35,717 bases of DNA, from contig SLRC01000137.1 in assembly GCA_007131175.1 (NCBI GenBank), forward strand, positions 1 to 35,717. The letters run 5' to 3'. This DNA is from Syntrophomonadaceae bacterium. GTDB taxonomy: Bacteria; Bacillota; Dethiobacteria; DTU022; UBA8154. The notes below the pieces were generated by a model, which was not told where the DNA came from, ran no database searches, and saw nothing but the letters and a program-made list of their open reading frames with translations. A program made the translations under genes and the position numbers. Below are positions 16,118 through 24,315 of the stretch, piece by piece; position 1 is the stretch's first letter, and every line of letters starts with the position of its first letter.

Positions 16118-17239
16118 ATGGAAGATATTCGTTTGCTAAACCTCCAGCTTTTTGCTGAAGGAGAAGACAAAACAGAGCAGCCCACGCCGCACCGTCTACG
16201 TGAAGCGCGTAAACGGGGGCAGGTGATGAAGAGCATGGAATTGAACGCGGCGATTAACATGGTTGGCATGGTCGCTGTTTTTATTCTTCTCTGGCCGTTT
16301 TTCCGTGACAGGCTTTTTGCCATGCTGAACCATTATCTGCGTGCCCTTCCCGTGGAAATGGCCTCCGGTGAACTGCCCATCCTTTCTCTGGTGCACCTGT
16401 CCCTGAACCAATTCATGGGATTGGTTTTGCCCTTCCTGCTGGCGGCTTTTTTTCTTGGTTTCATGTCCAATGTTATGCAGGTAGGTTTTCTTGTATCCAC
16501 GGAGTCGATTAAACCGCAACTGAATCGTCTTAACCCGGTGGAAGGATTCAAACGTGTTCTTTCCCGCCGTTCCCTTTTTGAAATGCTCAAATCCATCCTT
16601 AAAGTACTTATTTTTGCCCTGGTCAGCTATTTTTACCTGCGCAACCAGCTGCCCCACATGCTGTTGTTGCTGGGGCAGGAAGCGTGGGTAACGGCCAATG
16701 TGCTGGGAAAGGTTTTAGTGGGGCTGGCCTTTCGCGTGGCTGCCCTCTTTTTTATCCTGGCCATTATTGATTTTATCTACCAGCGCCACGAATTTATTAA
16801 AAATCTCCGTATGTCCCGTCGGGACATTAAGGACGAATATAAGCAGATGGAAGGGGATCCACATGTGCGCTCACGTTTGCGGGAGCGGCAGCGTGCCATG
16901 GCCCGGGAGCGCAGTATGGCCCAGGTGCCTGAAGCTACAGTTGTTGTTACAAATCCTACGGAGTTGTCCGTAGCCCTCCGTTACAATGAAAAGGAAAATA
17001 GTGCCCCCGTGGTTCTTGCCAAGGGTGCCGGGGTGCTGGCGAAACGGATCCGGGAAATAGCCGGCGATCATCAGATCCCCATTATCCAAAATCCGCCGGT
17101 GGCCCGTCTCCTTTACCGTGAGGTGGATGTGGGGTCTGAGATTCCCGGCAATCTTTACCAGGCAGTGGCAGAGATCCTGGCCCTCGTTTACCGCCTGCAG
17201 GAAAAAGAGCGGCTGCGCCGTCGCAGGGTAGGGGCCTGA
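16118..17239 (+). CDS. flhB: Flagellar export specificity switch protein FlhB (NPTE variant)
   Basis: FlhB is the export-gate protein that changes substrate class from hook to filament type after contact with FliK. The N-terminus shows GEDKTEQPTPHRLREARKRGQV, followed by four membrane segments and the linker EFIKNLRMSRRDIKDEYKQMEGDP, all typical. The C-terminal cytoplasmic domain should contain the self-cleaving NPTH loop. Here codons aat-cct-acg-gag at 16952-16963 give NPTE (about residues 279-282), so the N-P scissile pair is kept but His becomes Glu. The length of 373 aa is normal. It lies directly after fliR. Confidence 0.97.
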   Translation: MEDIRLLNLQLFAEGEDKTEQPTPHRLREARKRGQVMKSMELNAAINMVGMVAVFILLWPFFRDRLFAMLNHYLRALPVEMASGELPILSLVHLSLNQFMGLVLPFLLAAFFLGFMSNVMQVGFLVSTESIKPQLNRLNPVEGFKRVLSRRSLFEMLKSILKVLIFALVSYFYLRNQLPHMLLLLGQEAWVTANVLGKVLVGLAFRVAALFFILAIIDFIYQRHEFIKNLRMSRRDIKDEYKQMEGDPHVRSRLRERQRAMARERSMAQVPEATVVVTNPTELSVALRYNEKENSAPVVLAKGAGVLAKRIREIAGDHQIPIIQNPPVARLLYREVDVGSEIPGNLYQAVAEILALVYRLQEKERLRRRRVGA

Positions 17240-17262
17240 TAAGGAGCCAGGGCATAGGGCCC

Positions 17263-17291
17263 TTGCAAAAATTGGAGGCGGGGCATATAAT
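17263..17291 (+). promoter_or_regulatory. Sigma-A-type promoter upstream of flhA
   Basis: TTGCAA at 17263-17268 is followed by a 17-nt spacer and a perfect TATAAT at 17286-17291. Transcription would begin near 17298, inside the short flhB-flhA gap. This leaves a leader of about 65 nt before the TTG start at 17363 and makes the upstream ATG 17303 an unlikely start. The promoter would give extra transcription of flhA-flhF-flhG-pilZ-sigD independent of the distant operon promoter. Inferred from consensus match only. Confidence 0.6.
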
Positions 17292-17362
17292 AATAGCAAA
17301 ATATGTCTGAAAAAGCAGTACAAGGAATCAGGAATACTCAACTTACAAGGAGGCTGACCCGA

Positions 17363-19456
17363 TTGCCTTCTCCCCTCACAGCTTCCCGCAGTACAATAGT
17401 AACCCTGTTCAAAAATGCCGACGTTATTGCGGCCCTGGCTTTTGTTTTCATCATTGCCATCATTATTATTCCCATCCGGCCGGGGATGCTCGATGTCATG
17501 CTCGTGATCAACCTCACCCTGGCCTTGATTATTGTGCTGATGACCCTGTTTGTGACGGAGGTGCTGCAGCTTTCCACGTTCCCTTCTGTCCTCCTGGTAG
17601 CAACCCTCTACCGCCTTTCCCTGAATATCTCCTCCACCCGTCTTATTCTCACGGAGGCGCGGGCCGGCGATGTGATTAACGCGTTCGGGGAGTTTGTGGT
17701 TGGGGGTAACTATGTAATCGGCCTGGTCATTTTTGTAATCATTACCGTTGTGCAGTTTGTGGTAATCACCAATGGTGCGGGCCGGATCGCAGAGGTTGCA
17801 GCAAGGTTTACTCTTGATGCCATGCCCGGCAAGCAGATGAGTATTGATGCCGATCTTAATGCAGGCCTAATCGACGAGGACGAAGCCCGTACCCGGCGGA
17901 ACAAGATTCAACGGGAAGCGGACTTTTTCGGTGCAATGGATGGTGCCAGCAAATTCGTGCGCGGCGATGCCATTGCCGGGGTGATTATTGTGCTGATCAA
18001 CATCATCGGGGGACTGGTGGTGGGAATGGTGATGGGAGGAATGAATTTCGAGGAAGCTGCGCGCACTTATACAATTCTTACGGTGGGTGACGGATTGGTG
18101 GCAACTATCCCTGCGCTTCTTGTTTCCACCGCTGCCGGCATGCTTGTAACCCGCACAACCGGGGACTTATCTTTCGGAAAGGATTTTAGCGCCCAGTTTC
18201 TTAGTGTCCCCAAGGTCTTGGGTATTGTGGCGGCGATCCTCCTCTCCATGGGTCTGATCCCCGATTTGCCTTTCCTTCCCTTTCTGGTGATGGCCCTGGC
18301 GTGTGGTTCGGGTGCGTTCCTGCTCATGCGGGAGGAGCAAAAAACAGCAATGCAGAAGCATGAGATGGAAGAAGAGGAACCGGAGGAGGAACCTGTTGGC
18401 CCCGATGAAGATATTCGCAGCCTGATGAAGCCTGACCTGATGGAAATTGAAATTGGCTATAACCTTGTATCCCTCACTGAAAAAACGGAAGAAGGGGACT
18501 TACTGCAGCGGATCACCACAGCACGGCGCCGCCTTTCCACGGAACTGGGGATCATTATCCGTCCCATCCGGATCCGGGATAATTTGCAGCTTCCCCCCAA
18601 TACATACCTCATAAAACTAAAAGGAAATGAAATAGCCCGCGGCGACCTCCGTCCCGGTTACCTGTTGGCCCTCAATCCGGATGGTGTTCCTCCGGAGGAA
18701 CTGGGTGGTATACCTACCACGGAGCCCACCTTCAACCTGCCGGCCGTATGGATTTCCCCTGCCCAGAAGGATGAAGCGGAAATCAAGGGGTGTACGGTAG
18801 TGGATGTGGCCACCGTATTGATTACACATCTTACAGAAATTACACGCTCCCATGCCCACGAACTGATTGGCCGCCAGGAAGTGAGGGAGATGGTGGATAT
18901 GGTCAAGGAGAGCAGGCCCACGGTGGTGGATGAATTGATCCCGGAACTAATGAGTGTGGGCGATGTGCAAAAGGTGTTGCAAAACCTTTTGCGGGAGAAT
19001 ATCCCACTGCAGGATCTCCCCTCCATCCTGGAGACGCTGGCAGATCATGCCCCGTCTACCCGTGCTCCCGATTTGCTTACGGAATACGTACGCCAGTCCA
19101 TGGCGCGGACAATTAGCGCCCGTTTTACCGGGGATGAGGGGAAGCTTTCTGTCATTACCATCGATCCCTCACTGGAAAAGCATATTGCATCATCATTGCA
19201 GGAGACAATGCATGGCAGTTTTCCCGTGCTGGAGCCGGAAATTTCCCAGCGTATTGTGCAGGGTATTTCCAGTATGGTGGAAAAGTTGCGTAATCGGGGT
19301 CTTTCCCCTGTTGTGCTTACCTCACCGCGCATCCGCCTGCCGTTTCGTCGCCTGGTAGAGCGTTTCCTTCCCGATCTGCCGGTAGTTTCCCTAAACGAAG
19401 TTGTGCCGCAGGTAGCCGTAGAAGCCGTGGGGGTGTTAAAGGAAAATGAAAGTTAG
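17363..19456 (+). CDS. flhA: Flagellar export gate protein FlhA
   Basis: FlhA forms the nonameric export-gate ring; its cytoplasmic domain docks chaperone-substrate complexes. The N-terminal half has about eight membrane helices with the conserved LLVATLYRLSLNISSTRLIL, VQFVVITNGAGRIAEVAARF and FFGAMDGASKFVRGDAIAG motifs. The C-terminal cytoplasmic domain runs from about residue 340 after an acidic linker. The track ORF starts at ATG 17303, which has no ribosome binding site. TTG 17363 has AAGGAGG 9 nt upstream and gives 697 aa, close to the usual length. The 3' end overlaps flhF by 11 nt. Confidence 0.97.
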   Translation: MPSPLTASRSTIVTLFKNADVIAALAFVFIIAIIIIPIRPGMLDVMLVINLTLALIIVLMTLFVTEVLQLSTFPSVLLVATLYRLSLNISSTRLILTEARAGDVINAFGEFVVGGNYVIGLVIFVIITVVQFVVITNGAGRIAEVAARFTLDAMPGKQMSIDADLNAGLIDEDEARTRRNKIQREADFFGAMDGASKFVRGDAIAGVIIVLINIIGGLVVGMVMGGMNFEEAARTYTILTVGDGLVATIPALLVSTAAGMLVTRTTGDLSFGKDFSAQFLSVPKVLGIVAAILLSMGLIPDLPFLPFLVMALACGSGAFLLMREEQKTAMQKHEMEEEEPEEEPVGPDEDIRSLMKPDLMEIEIGYNLVSLTEKTEEGDLLQRITTARRRLSTELGIIIRPIRIRDNLQLPPNTYLIKLKGNEIARGDLRPGYLLALNPDGVPPEELGGIPTTEPTFNLPAVWISPAQKDEAEIKGCTVVDVATVLITHLTEITRSHAHELIGRQEVREMVDMVKESRPTVVDELIPELMSVGDVQKVLQNLLRENIPLQDLPSILETLADHAPSTRAPDLLTEYVRQSMARTISARFTGDEGKLSVITIDPSLEKHIASSLQETMHGSFPVLEPEISQRIVQGISSMVEKLRNRGLSPVVLTSPRIRLPFRRLVERFLPDLPVVSLNEVVPQVAVEAVGVLKENES

Positions 19457-20531
19457 AAAGTTTTATGTGCAGGACATGCGGGAAGGAATGATGCGTGTTA
19501 AGGATGAACTCGGCCCTGATGCGGTTATTTTGGAAAGCCGCCGTGTCCGTTCAAAGGGTTGGAGAGGTTTTTTCATCCCACCCCGGATGGAGATTACAGC
19601 TGCGGTGGACAATTATTATTCCCGGAATGAAGCGCCAAAGCCCCCTCCCATCCAGGAGGTGGACCGGGGGATTCGGGAAGAGCTTTCAGAGTTAAGGAAA
19701 ATTGTGACCCGTCTTGTGCAGCTAGAAGAGAAGCCTGCCGAGGTGAGCAACACGGAGCATGAACAACTCCAACGCTGGCGCTATCACCTGGAGCAGCAGG
19801 AGGTTATTCCGGAGCTGATCCAGGAGTTGATAGACGAGGTTAGATGCTTTATTAATGAGGATGTTCGCCTCCCTGAAGCGGTGGCGTCCCTGTTTCTGCG
19901 CAAAAGTCTGCGCAAACGCTTAAAAACAGTCCCGGAAAAAGGGGCGGCGGTGCAGATCTTTGTGGGTCCCACCGGGGTAGGCAAAACAACGACCCTGGCC
20001 AAACTGGCGGCCCGCTACGCCCTCTACCAGGGGGAGCATGTGGGAATTATCACTATAGATCATTACCGTATCGGCGCCCTGGAACAATTACGCACTTATT
20101 CGGACATTACGGGCCTGCCTCTGGAAGTGGTGATGACCCCAAAAGACTTGCGCCGTGCCATTGAAAAGTTTAGCCATTGCCAGCGCATCCTGGTTGACAC
20201 CGCAGGCCGGAGCACCCTTAATCTTCCCCATATTAAAGAACTGGCAGGCTACCTGCAGAATTTGCCGCCGGCCGAAACGTTTCTTGTAGCCAGTGCCACC
20301 ACAAAAATGCGGGATTTGAAACTGATTACAGAAAATTTTCGTTGCATGAATTACAACCGATTAATCTTCACCAAGCTTGACGAGACGAGTACGTACGGAT
20401 TTTTGCTTAACGCTATTCATTATACCGGCTTGCCGGTGATTTACCTGACTATGGGACAGAGCGTGCCGGACGATATCTGTGTGGCAGATGTGGACAAGGT
20501 TGCCGCTTTGATCCTGGGGGAGGAAGAATAA
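19446..20531 (+). CDS. flhF: Flagellar biosynthesis SRP-type GTPase FlhF
   Basis: FlhF is an SRP-like GTPase that sets flagellar position and number together with FlhG. The N-terminal basic B domain (MKVRKFYVQDMREGMMRVKDELGPDAVI) is followed by a linker, an N domain and the G domain. GTPase motifs are visible: GPTGVGKTTTLAKLAARYAL near residue 172, DHYRIGALEQLRTYSDITGLPLEVV, DTAGRS and TKLDET. The 361-aa length is typical. It overlaps flhA upstream, and its stop overlaps the flhG start by one nucleotide, implying tight co-translation. Confidence 0.97.
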   Translation: MKVRKFYVQDMREGMMRVKDELGPDAVILESRRVRSKGWRGFFIPPRMEITAAVDNYYSRNEAPKPPPIQEVDRGIREELSELRKIVTRLVQLEEKPAEVSNTEHEQLQRWRYHLEQQEVIPELIQELIDEVRCFINEDVRLPEAVASLFLRKSLRKRLKTVPEKGAAVQIFVGPTGVGKTTTLAKLAARYALYQGEHVGIITIDHYRIGALEQLRTYSDITGLPLEVVMTPKDLRRAIEKFSHCQRILVDTAGRSTLNLPHIKELAGYLQNLPPAETFLVASATTKMRDLKLITENFRCMNYNRLIFTKLDETSTYGFLLNAIHYTGLPVIYLTMGQSVPDDICVADVDKVAALILGEEE

Positions 20532-21427
20532 TGGCTGACCAGGCAGAACGGTTGCGGGCACTTGTACAGGGTCAGCGGGATGTGGCGCCCATAAAAAGGC
20601 AGGGCAATTCCCGTATCATTGTTGTGGCCAGCGGCAAGGGAGGCGTGGGCAAAACTAACCTTGTGGTCAACCTGGCCATTACCATGGGGCAATTGGGACA
20701 CAAAACCCTTATTTTGGATGCAGATTTGGGAATGGCCAATGTGGATATTCTCCTGGATCTGAAACCTGTTTTTACCCTTGTGGACGTTATGAATGGAAAG
20801 AAGGAGTTACGTGATATTATCCTGCAGGGTCCGTATAACCTGGAAGTCCTTCCCGGTGGTTCCTGTATCCCGGAGATCATAAATATGGATAACCAGCAGC
20901 GCGAACAACTTATCTCCCGCCTTTCCTACCTGGAAGAGGAGACAGATGTTTTGTTTGTTGATTGTTCAGCAGGTTTATCCCGCAATGTGCTTAATTTTAT
21001 TGCCACCGCCGATGACCTTGTATTGGTAACAACGCCTGAGCCCACAGCCATAACGGATGTTTACAGTGTTATCAAGCTGGTTGATAAATACGGTATGCAT
21101 TCCAGCGTGGGTCTTATTGTCAACATGGTCAGTGGCCCTAAAGAAGGGGAAATGATTTATCATCGTATTGCCAAGGTTTGTCACAATTTTTTAAGTTTGG
21201 AACTAACATATCTTGGGAGTGTTGATTTTGACCAGCATGTGCAAAAAGCAGTGGTCAGCTGTTCACCTTACGTCCTTCAGTTTCCCCGTTCCCGGGCAGC
21301 CCAGGCTACGCAGCAGATTGCCCGTCATCTCCTGGGAATAGATAAAGCTCCGCTCCCGCAGAAAAAAGAAAAAAGGTTTCTCAAGCGTCTGTTTCAGCGG
21401 TGGCTGGGCGAGACAGCCGAGCAATAG
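20531..21427 (+). CDS. flhG: Flagellar number regulator FlhG (YlxH, MinD-like ATPase)
   Basis: FlhG is a ParA/MinD-family ATPase that stimulates the FlhF GTPase and controls flagellar number. An N-terminal activator peptide (ADQAERLRALVQGQ) is followed by the deviant Walker A loop SGKGGVGKTNLVVNLA near residues 36-50. The DADLGMANVDILLDL segment and the later VDCSAGLSRNVLNFI follow. The C-terminus is basic and likely amphipathic (KKEKRFLKRLFQRWLG), suiting membrane contact. At 298 aa it matches YlxH. It is translationally coupled to flhF. Confidence 0.96.
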   Translation: MADQAERLRALVQGQRDVAPIKRQGNSRIIVVASGKGGVGKTNLVVNLAITMGQLGHKTLILDADLGMANVDILLDLKPVFTLVDVMNGKKELRDIILQGPYNLEVLPGGSCIPEIINMDNQQREQLISRLSYLEEETDVLFVDCSAGLSRNVLNFIATADDLVLVTTPEPTAITDVYSVIKLVDKYGMHSSVGLIVNMVSGPKEGEMIYHRIAKVCHNFLSLELTYLGSVDFDQHVQKAVVSCSPYVLQFPRSRAAQATQQIARHLLGIDKAPLPQKKEKRFLKRLFQRWLGETAEQ

Positions 21428-21440
21428 GTCAGGGGGATAA

Positions 21441-22205
21441 ATGATGGCGGTGAAAATTATTTTCCGGGAAAATATGCTCATCGAAGTTTATGATGAAGAA
21501 AATGATGTTTATTATAAAAGCATTATCCAGGAAGTGGATGAGGGTTCATTGGCAATTGGTGTGCCCATGAAGGGGCAGGCTCAGTTCATCCTGCGCGAAA
21601 AAAAAGAGTATGCTTTGCGTTTGGCTTTTGGAGACGGCCTCTACAGTTTTACCAGCAGGGTGACCGGCCGTCGGCGCAGCAATAATATTCCCCTTTTTGT
21701 CCTGGAATGGCCCGATGAGATTAAACGGAGCCAGCGCCGGCAGTTCTACCGGCTACCCGTATCCATGGATGTCCATTACTGGATGCTTGAGAAAGGGAAC
21801 GGCTATGAAGGAGAAGATCCTGGGGAACGGGGAAAAGAATTTCCAGACACGGGTAATGGCGAGTGCGTGCAACTGAATATAAACCAGCCCTTGCATAAGT
21901 TGTTGGACTCCCTGGGAGAACCGAACAAGGGGCTGATCCTGGACATCAGCGGAGGCGGGCTTGCCATGTCAGTAAACCATTTTATACCTGTGGGCAGCCT
22001 GATGGGCGTGCGTATCTTTTTGCAAAGTAAGGAGCATAAAAAGGTTATGTTACTGAAAGGCCGGGTTGTCCGTTCCTCTCCCCTGGAGAGGGGGAAGGTA
22101 ATGGTGCGTTACCGTCTCGGAGTGAAATTCGAAGAGATTAGCGAAAAATTAAGGGATGAACTGATAAACTTTATTTTTATCCTATCACGGGAAAAGACGC
22201 GTTAG
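21441..22205 (+). CDS. PilZ-domain flagellar brake-type protein (YcgR/YpfB-like)
   Basis: This is a c-di-GMP effector likely to tune motor function. An N-terminal YcgR/PilZN-like beta domain (about residues 1-95) includes VDEGSLAIGVPMKGQ. The C-terminal PilZ domain has the RxxxR motif as R100-QFY-R104 (RRQFYRLPV) and DxSxxG as DISGGG at 168-173. Both c-di-GMP contact motifs are intact. The two motifs are separated by about 63 residues, more than the usual 25-30, because of an acidic, Gly-rich insertion (GYEGEDPGERGKEFP region). It sits between flhG and sigD, within the operon. Confidence 0.9.
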   Translation: MMAVKIIFRENMLIEVYDEENDVYYKSIIQEVDEGSLAIGVPMKGQAQFILREKKEYALRLAFGDGLYSFTSRVTGRRRSNNIPLFVLEWPDEIKRSQRRQFYRLPVSMDVHYWMLEKGNGYEGEDPGERGKEFPDTGNGECVQLNINQPLHKLLDSLGEPNKGLILDISGGGLAMSVNHFIPVGSLMGVRIFLQSKEHKKVMLLKGRVVRSSPLERGKVMVRYRLGVKFEEISEKLRDELINFIFILSREKTR

Positions 22206-22216
22206 GGGTGGTAAGA

Positions 22217-22975
22217 TTGACCGATGAACTGTGGCAGAAATACATGCAGACACGGGATAAAGATACAAGGGACGCGCTGATTCAGGAGTATCTCCCCTTG
22301 GTGAAACAGATTGCCGGGCGCCTTTCTCTCGGGTTACCACCTCAGGTTGAAGAAGAAGATCTGGTGGCCAGCGGGGTGATTGGCCTTTTGGAGGCCCTGG
22401 AGCGTTTCAACACTTCCTACGATACCGGTTTTAAGACTTTTGCCACTTGGCGGATCCGGGGGGCTATGCTTGATGAGTTGCGCAAGTTGAGCTGGCCGCC
22501 CCGTTCCCTGTTTCGTCGGCTGCGCGAGTTGCAGGGGGCGGAACAAAAATTGTCCCACCAGTTTGGTCGGGAACCATCCACGGCAGAACTTGCTGTGGAG
22601 TTAAAATGGTCAACGGAGGCGGTTGACCAGGTTTACAGTCAGATGAACAGCTATTCTTTGGTTTCCCTTGAATCGCTCCTTTTTGCTCCTGCTGCTGCAG
22701 AGGGAAACGAAGAGGACCTGCTTCCCGCAGGACCTTTTGTTACGCCGGAAGAAAGCGTGGAACGGACGGAACGGCGCTCAGTGCTAACCAGAGCCATTGA
22801 TGCACTGCCGGAACGGGACAAGCTGCTCCTGGCTCTCTATTATAAAGAAGAGCTTACACTTAAAGAAATTGGCATGGTGCTTAAAGTTTCCACGGCCCGC
22901 GTTTCACAACTCCACGCCCGGGCGTTGCGTAGTTTGCGGGACAAGTTGGATGCAGCCGGTTATATGAACAAATAA
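22217..22975 (+). CDS. sigD: Flagellar sigma factor SigD/FliA (sigma-28)
   Basis: This RNA polymerase sigma factor drives late flagellar and chemotaxis genes. Region 2 is well conserved: LVASGVIGLLEALERFNTSY, then GFKTFATWRIRGAMLDELRKLSW. Region 3 follows, and region 4 has LTLKEIGMVLKVSTARVSQLHARALRSLRDKL, the FliA/SigD form. Start choices are GTG 22208 or TTG 22217; AGGGG lies 8 nt before the TTG, so I use it (252 aa). A consensus sigma-28 promoter lies about 470 nt downstream before flgF. No flgM anti-sigma gene is visible in the window. Confidence 0.96.
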   Translation: MTDELWQKYMQTRDKDTRDALIQEYLPLVKQIAGRLSLGLPPQVEEEDLVASGVIGLLEALERFNTSYDTGFKTFATWRIRGAMLDELRKLSWPPRSLFRRLRELQGAEQKLSHQFGREPSTAELAVELKWSTEAVDQVYSQMNSYSLVSLESLLFAPAAAEGNEEDLLPAGPFVTPEESVERTERRSVLTRAIDALPERDKLLLALYYKEELTLKEIGMVLKVSTARVSQLHARALRSLRDKLDAAGYMNK

Positions 22976-22994
22976 CCGGCAGGGGGGATCGCCC

Positions 22995-23465
22995 ATGGAT
23001 ACGGCAATATTGCTTTTAGGAATATTAATTGGAAGCCTGGCCGGCCTTTTCCTGGTATGGTGCCTACTACGACACGGGGGAGGGGTTGAGCCTTTTTTTT
23101 TACGATTGCTGCAACAGGAAAAGGGCGCGGAGGCACGCGTTGAAACCCGTCTCATGCTCCACGAGTTGTTGCGCAAGGTGGAAGACTTAACGGCAAAGTC
23201 TCAGCGAACAGATAAGGAACTGCAGGAACTGCGGGATCGTTTTCTTGATCATATACCCGTTGATGGACCGGAGCAGCAAAAGAAAAATCCGACCCTGGAA
23301 GTGTGCCGCCTATCCCGGGAGGGACTCAGTCCTGACGAGATAGCCTGCCGGCTGCAGCTGGGGCGGGGCGAAGTGGAGTTGCTCCTCTCCTTGCAGAAAA
23401 GGCCTGACTGGGTGGTTTCAAACGAAAACATCCTCGTAAAAAACAACTTAAATGATGAAACATAG
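22995..23465 (+). CDS. DUF6115/SwrB-like membrane-anchored protein
   Basis: The 156-aa protein has an N-terminal membrane helix (AILLLGILIGSLAGLFLVWCLL), a basic/charged coiled-coil middle (RVETRLMLHELLRKVEDLTAKSQRTDKELQELRDRFL), and a C-terminal helix-turn-helix-like motif VCRLSREGLSPDEIACRLQLGRGEVELLLSL. This architecture and its place directly after sigD match SwrB of B. subtilis, which promotes basal body assembly. Sequence identity cannot be judged by eye, so the SwrB role is inferred from architecture and synteny. The last codons carry the -35 of the following sigma-28 promoter. Confidence 0.8.
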   Translation: MDTAILLLGILIGSLAGLFLVWCLLRHGGGVEPFFLRLLQQEKGAEARVETRLMLHELLRKVEDLTAKSQRTDKELQELRDRFLDHIPVDGPEQQKKNPTLEVCRLSREGLSPDEIACRLQLGRGEVELLLSLQKRPDWVVSNENILVKNNLNDET

Positions 23466-23475
23466 ATGCCGATAA
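23449..23475 (+). promoter_or_regulatory. Sigma-28 (SigD) promoter upstream of flgF-flgG
   Basis: TAAA at 23449-23452, a 15-nt spacer and GCCGATAA at 23468-23475 match the Firmicute sigma-D consensus (TAAA-N15-GCCGATAT) almost perfectly. Transcription should begin near 23482, about 57 nt before the flgF ATG. The sigma factor itself is encoded two genes upstream. This suggests a feed-forward link in which SigD boosts distal rod genes flgF-flgG. Confidence 0.85.
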
Positions 23476-23538
23476 TAAAGTATAGGCAGTGCGAAAGTAT
23501 GGAGACAATGTTGCACGTTGCCTGGAAAGGAGCCGTAT

Positions 23539-24300
23539 ATGCGCGGCCTTTATAATGCGGCAGGGTCAATGCTTGTTAACCAGGCTCGACTGGAAAATAT
23601 TAGCAACAACCTTGCCAATCTTAACACAAATGGTTATAAAAGAAGTGAAGTAATTAACAGGTCTTTCCCCGAAATATATCTTTACCGTTTGGAAAAAACG
23701 GCCCCCCATACGAATACTGCCCTTTATGGCCCCGTTGGTGTTGCTGCTGAAAATGTTGCCGTGGAAGAAACGGTGGTTATTCATCTGCCCGGTGCTCTCA
23801 GGGAAACAGGAAGAGAATTGGATTTGGCCCTGCAGGAGCCAGGTTTCTTTATGGTGCAGACACCGGAGGGGATGCGCTATACGCGTGACGGTCATTTTCA
23901 CCTAAGTGGGGACGGGACGCTTGTAAACCCAAGGGGGTTTCCCGTATGGGGAGAGGATGGCCCTGTAACGCTGCAAACGGACCGCCCCGTAATTGACCGG
24001 CGGGGAAATATCTATGAGGACGGGGAACTGGCGGGGCGGCTGCAGGTGGTTGATCTGGCACCGGAAGAGTTGATTTGGAAGGAAGGTTATAACCTTTATG
24101 AAGCGGTTGGAGATGCTCAGCCGGTGGCAATACAGCAATTATCCGTTTTCCAGGGTTACCTGGAAGAGGCTAACACGGACCTGGGACGGCAAATGACCGA
24201 TATGATTAAAGTGCGCCGCAGCTACGAGGCGGCTCAAAAAGTTTCACAGGTATATGACCGTCTCCTTTCCCGTGCCGCCAATGAATTGGCTCAACTTTAA
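23539..24300 (+). CDS. flgF: Flagellar rod protein, FlgF/FlhO-type
   Basis: This is a rod protein of the FlgF/FlgG family, probably proximal or distal rod (FlhO in B. subtilis naming). The N-terminus MRGLYNAAGSMLVNQARLEN is followed by the rod signature ISNNLANLNTNGYKRSEV. The middle has GRELDLALQEPGFFMVQTPEG, the FlgF/G-type beta strand. The C-terminus has YLEEANTDLGRQMTDMIKVRRSYEAAQKV. ATG 23539 follows GGAAAGGAG and gives 253 aa; the track start at 23518 is in the leader. Which of the two rod genes is F and which is G rests on order and length. Confidence 0.9.
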   Translation: MRGLYNAAGSMLVNQARLENISNNLANLNTNGYKRSEVINRSFPEIYLYRLEKTAPHTNTALYGPVGVAAENVAVEETVVIHLPGALRETGRELDLALQEPGFFMVQTPEGMRYTRDGHFHLSGDGTLVNPRGFPVWGEDGPVTLQTDRPVIDRRGNIYEDGELAGRLQVVDLAPEELIWKEGYNLYEAVGDAQPVAIQQLSVFQGYLEEANTDLGRQMTDMIKVRRSYEAAQKVSQVYDRLLSRAANELAQL

Positions 24301-24315
24301 CTTGGAGGTCTTACC

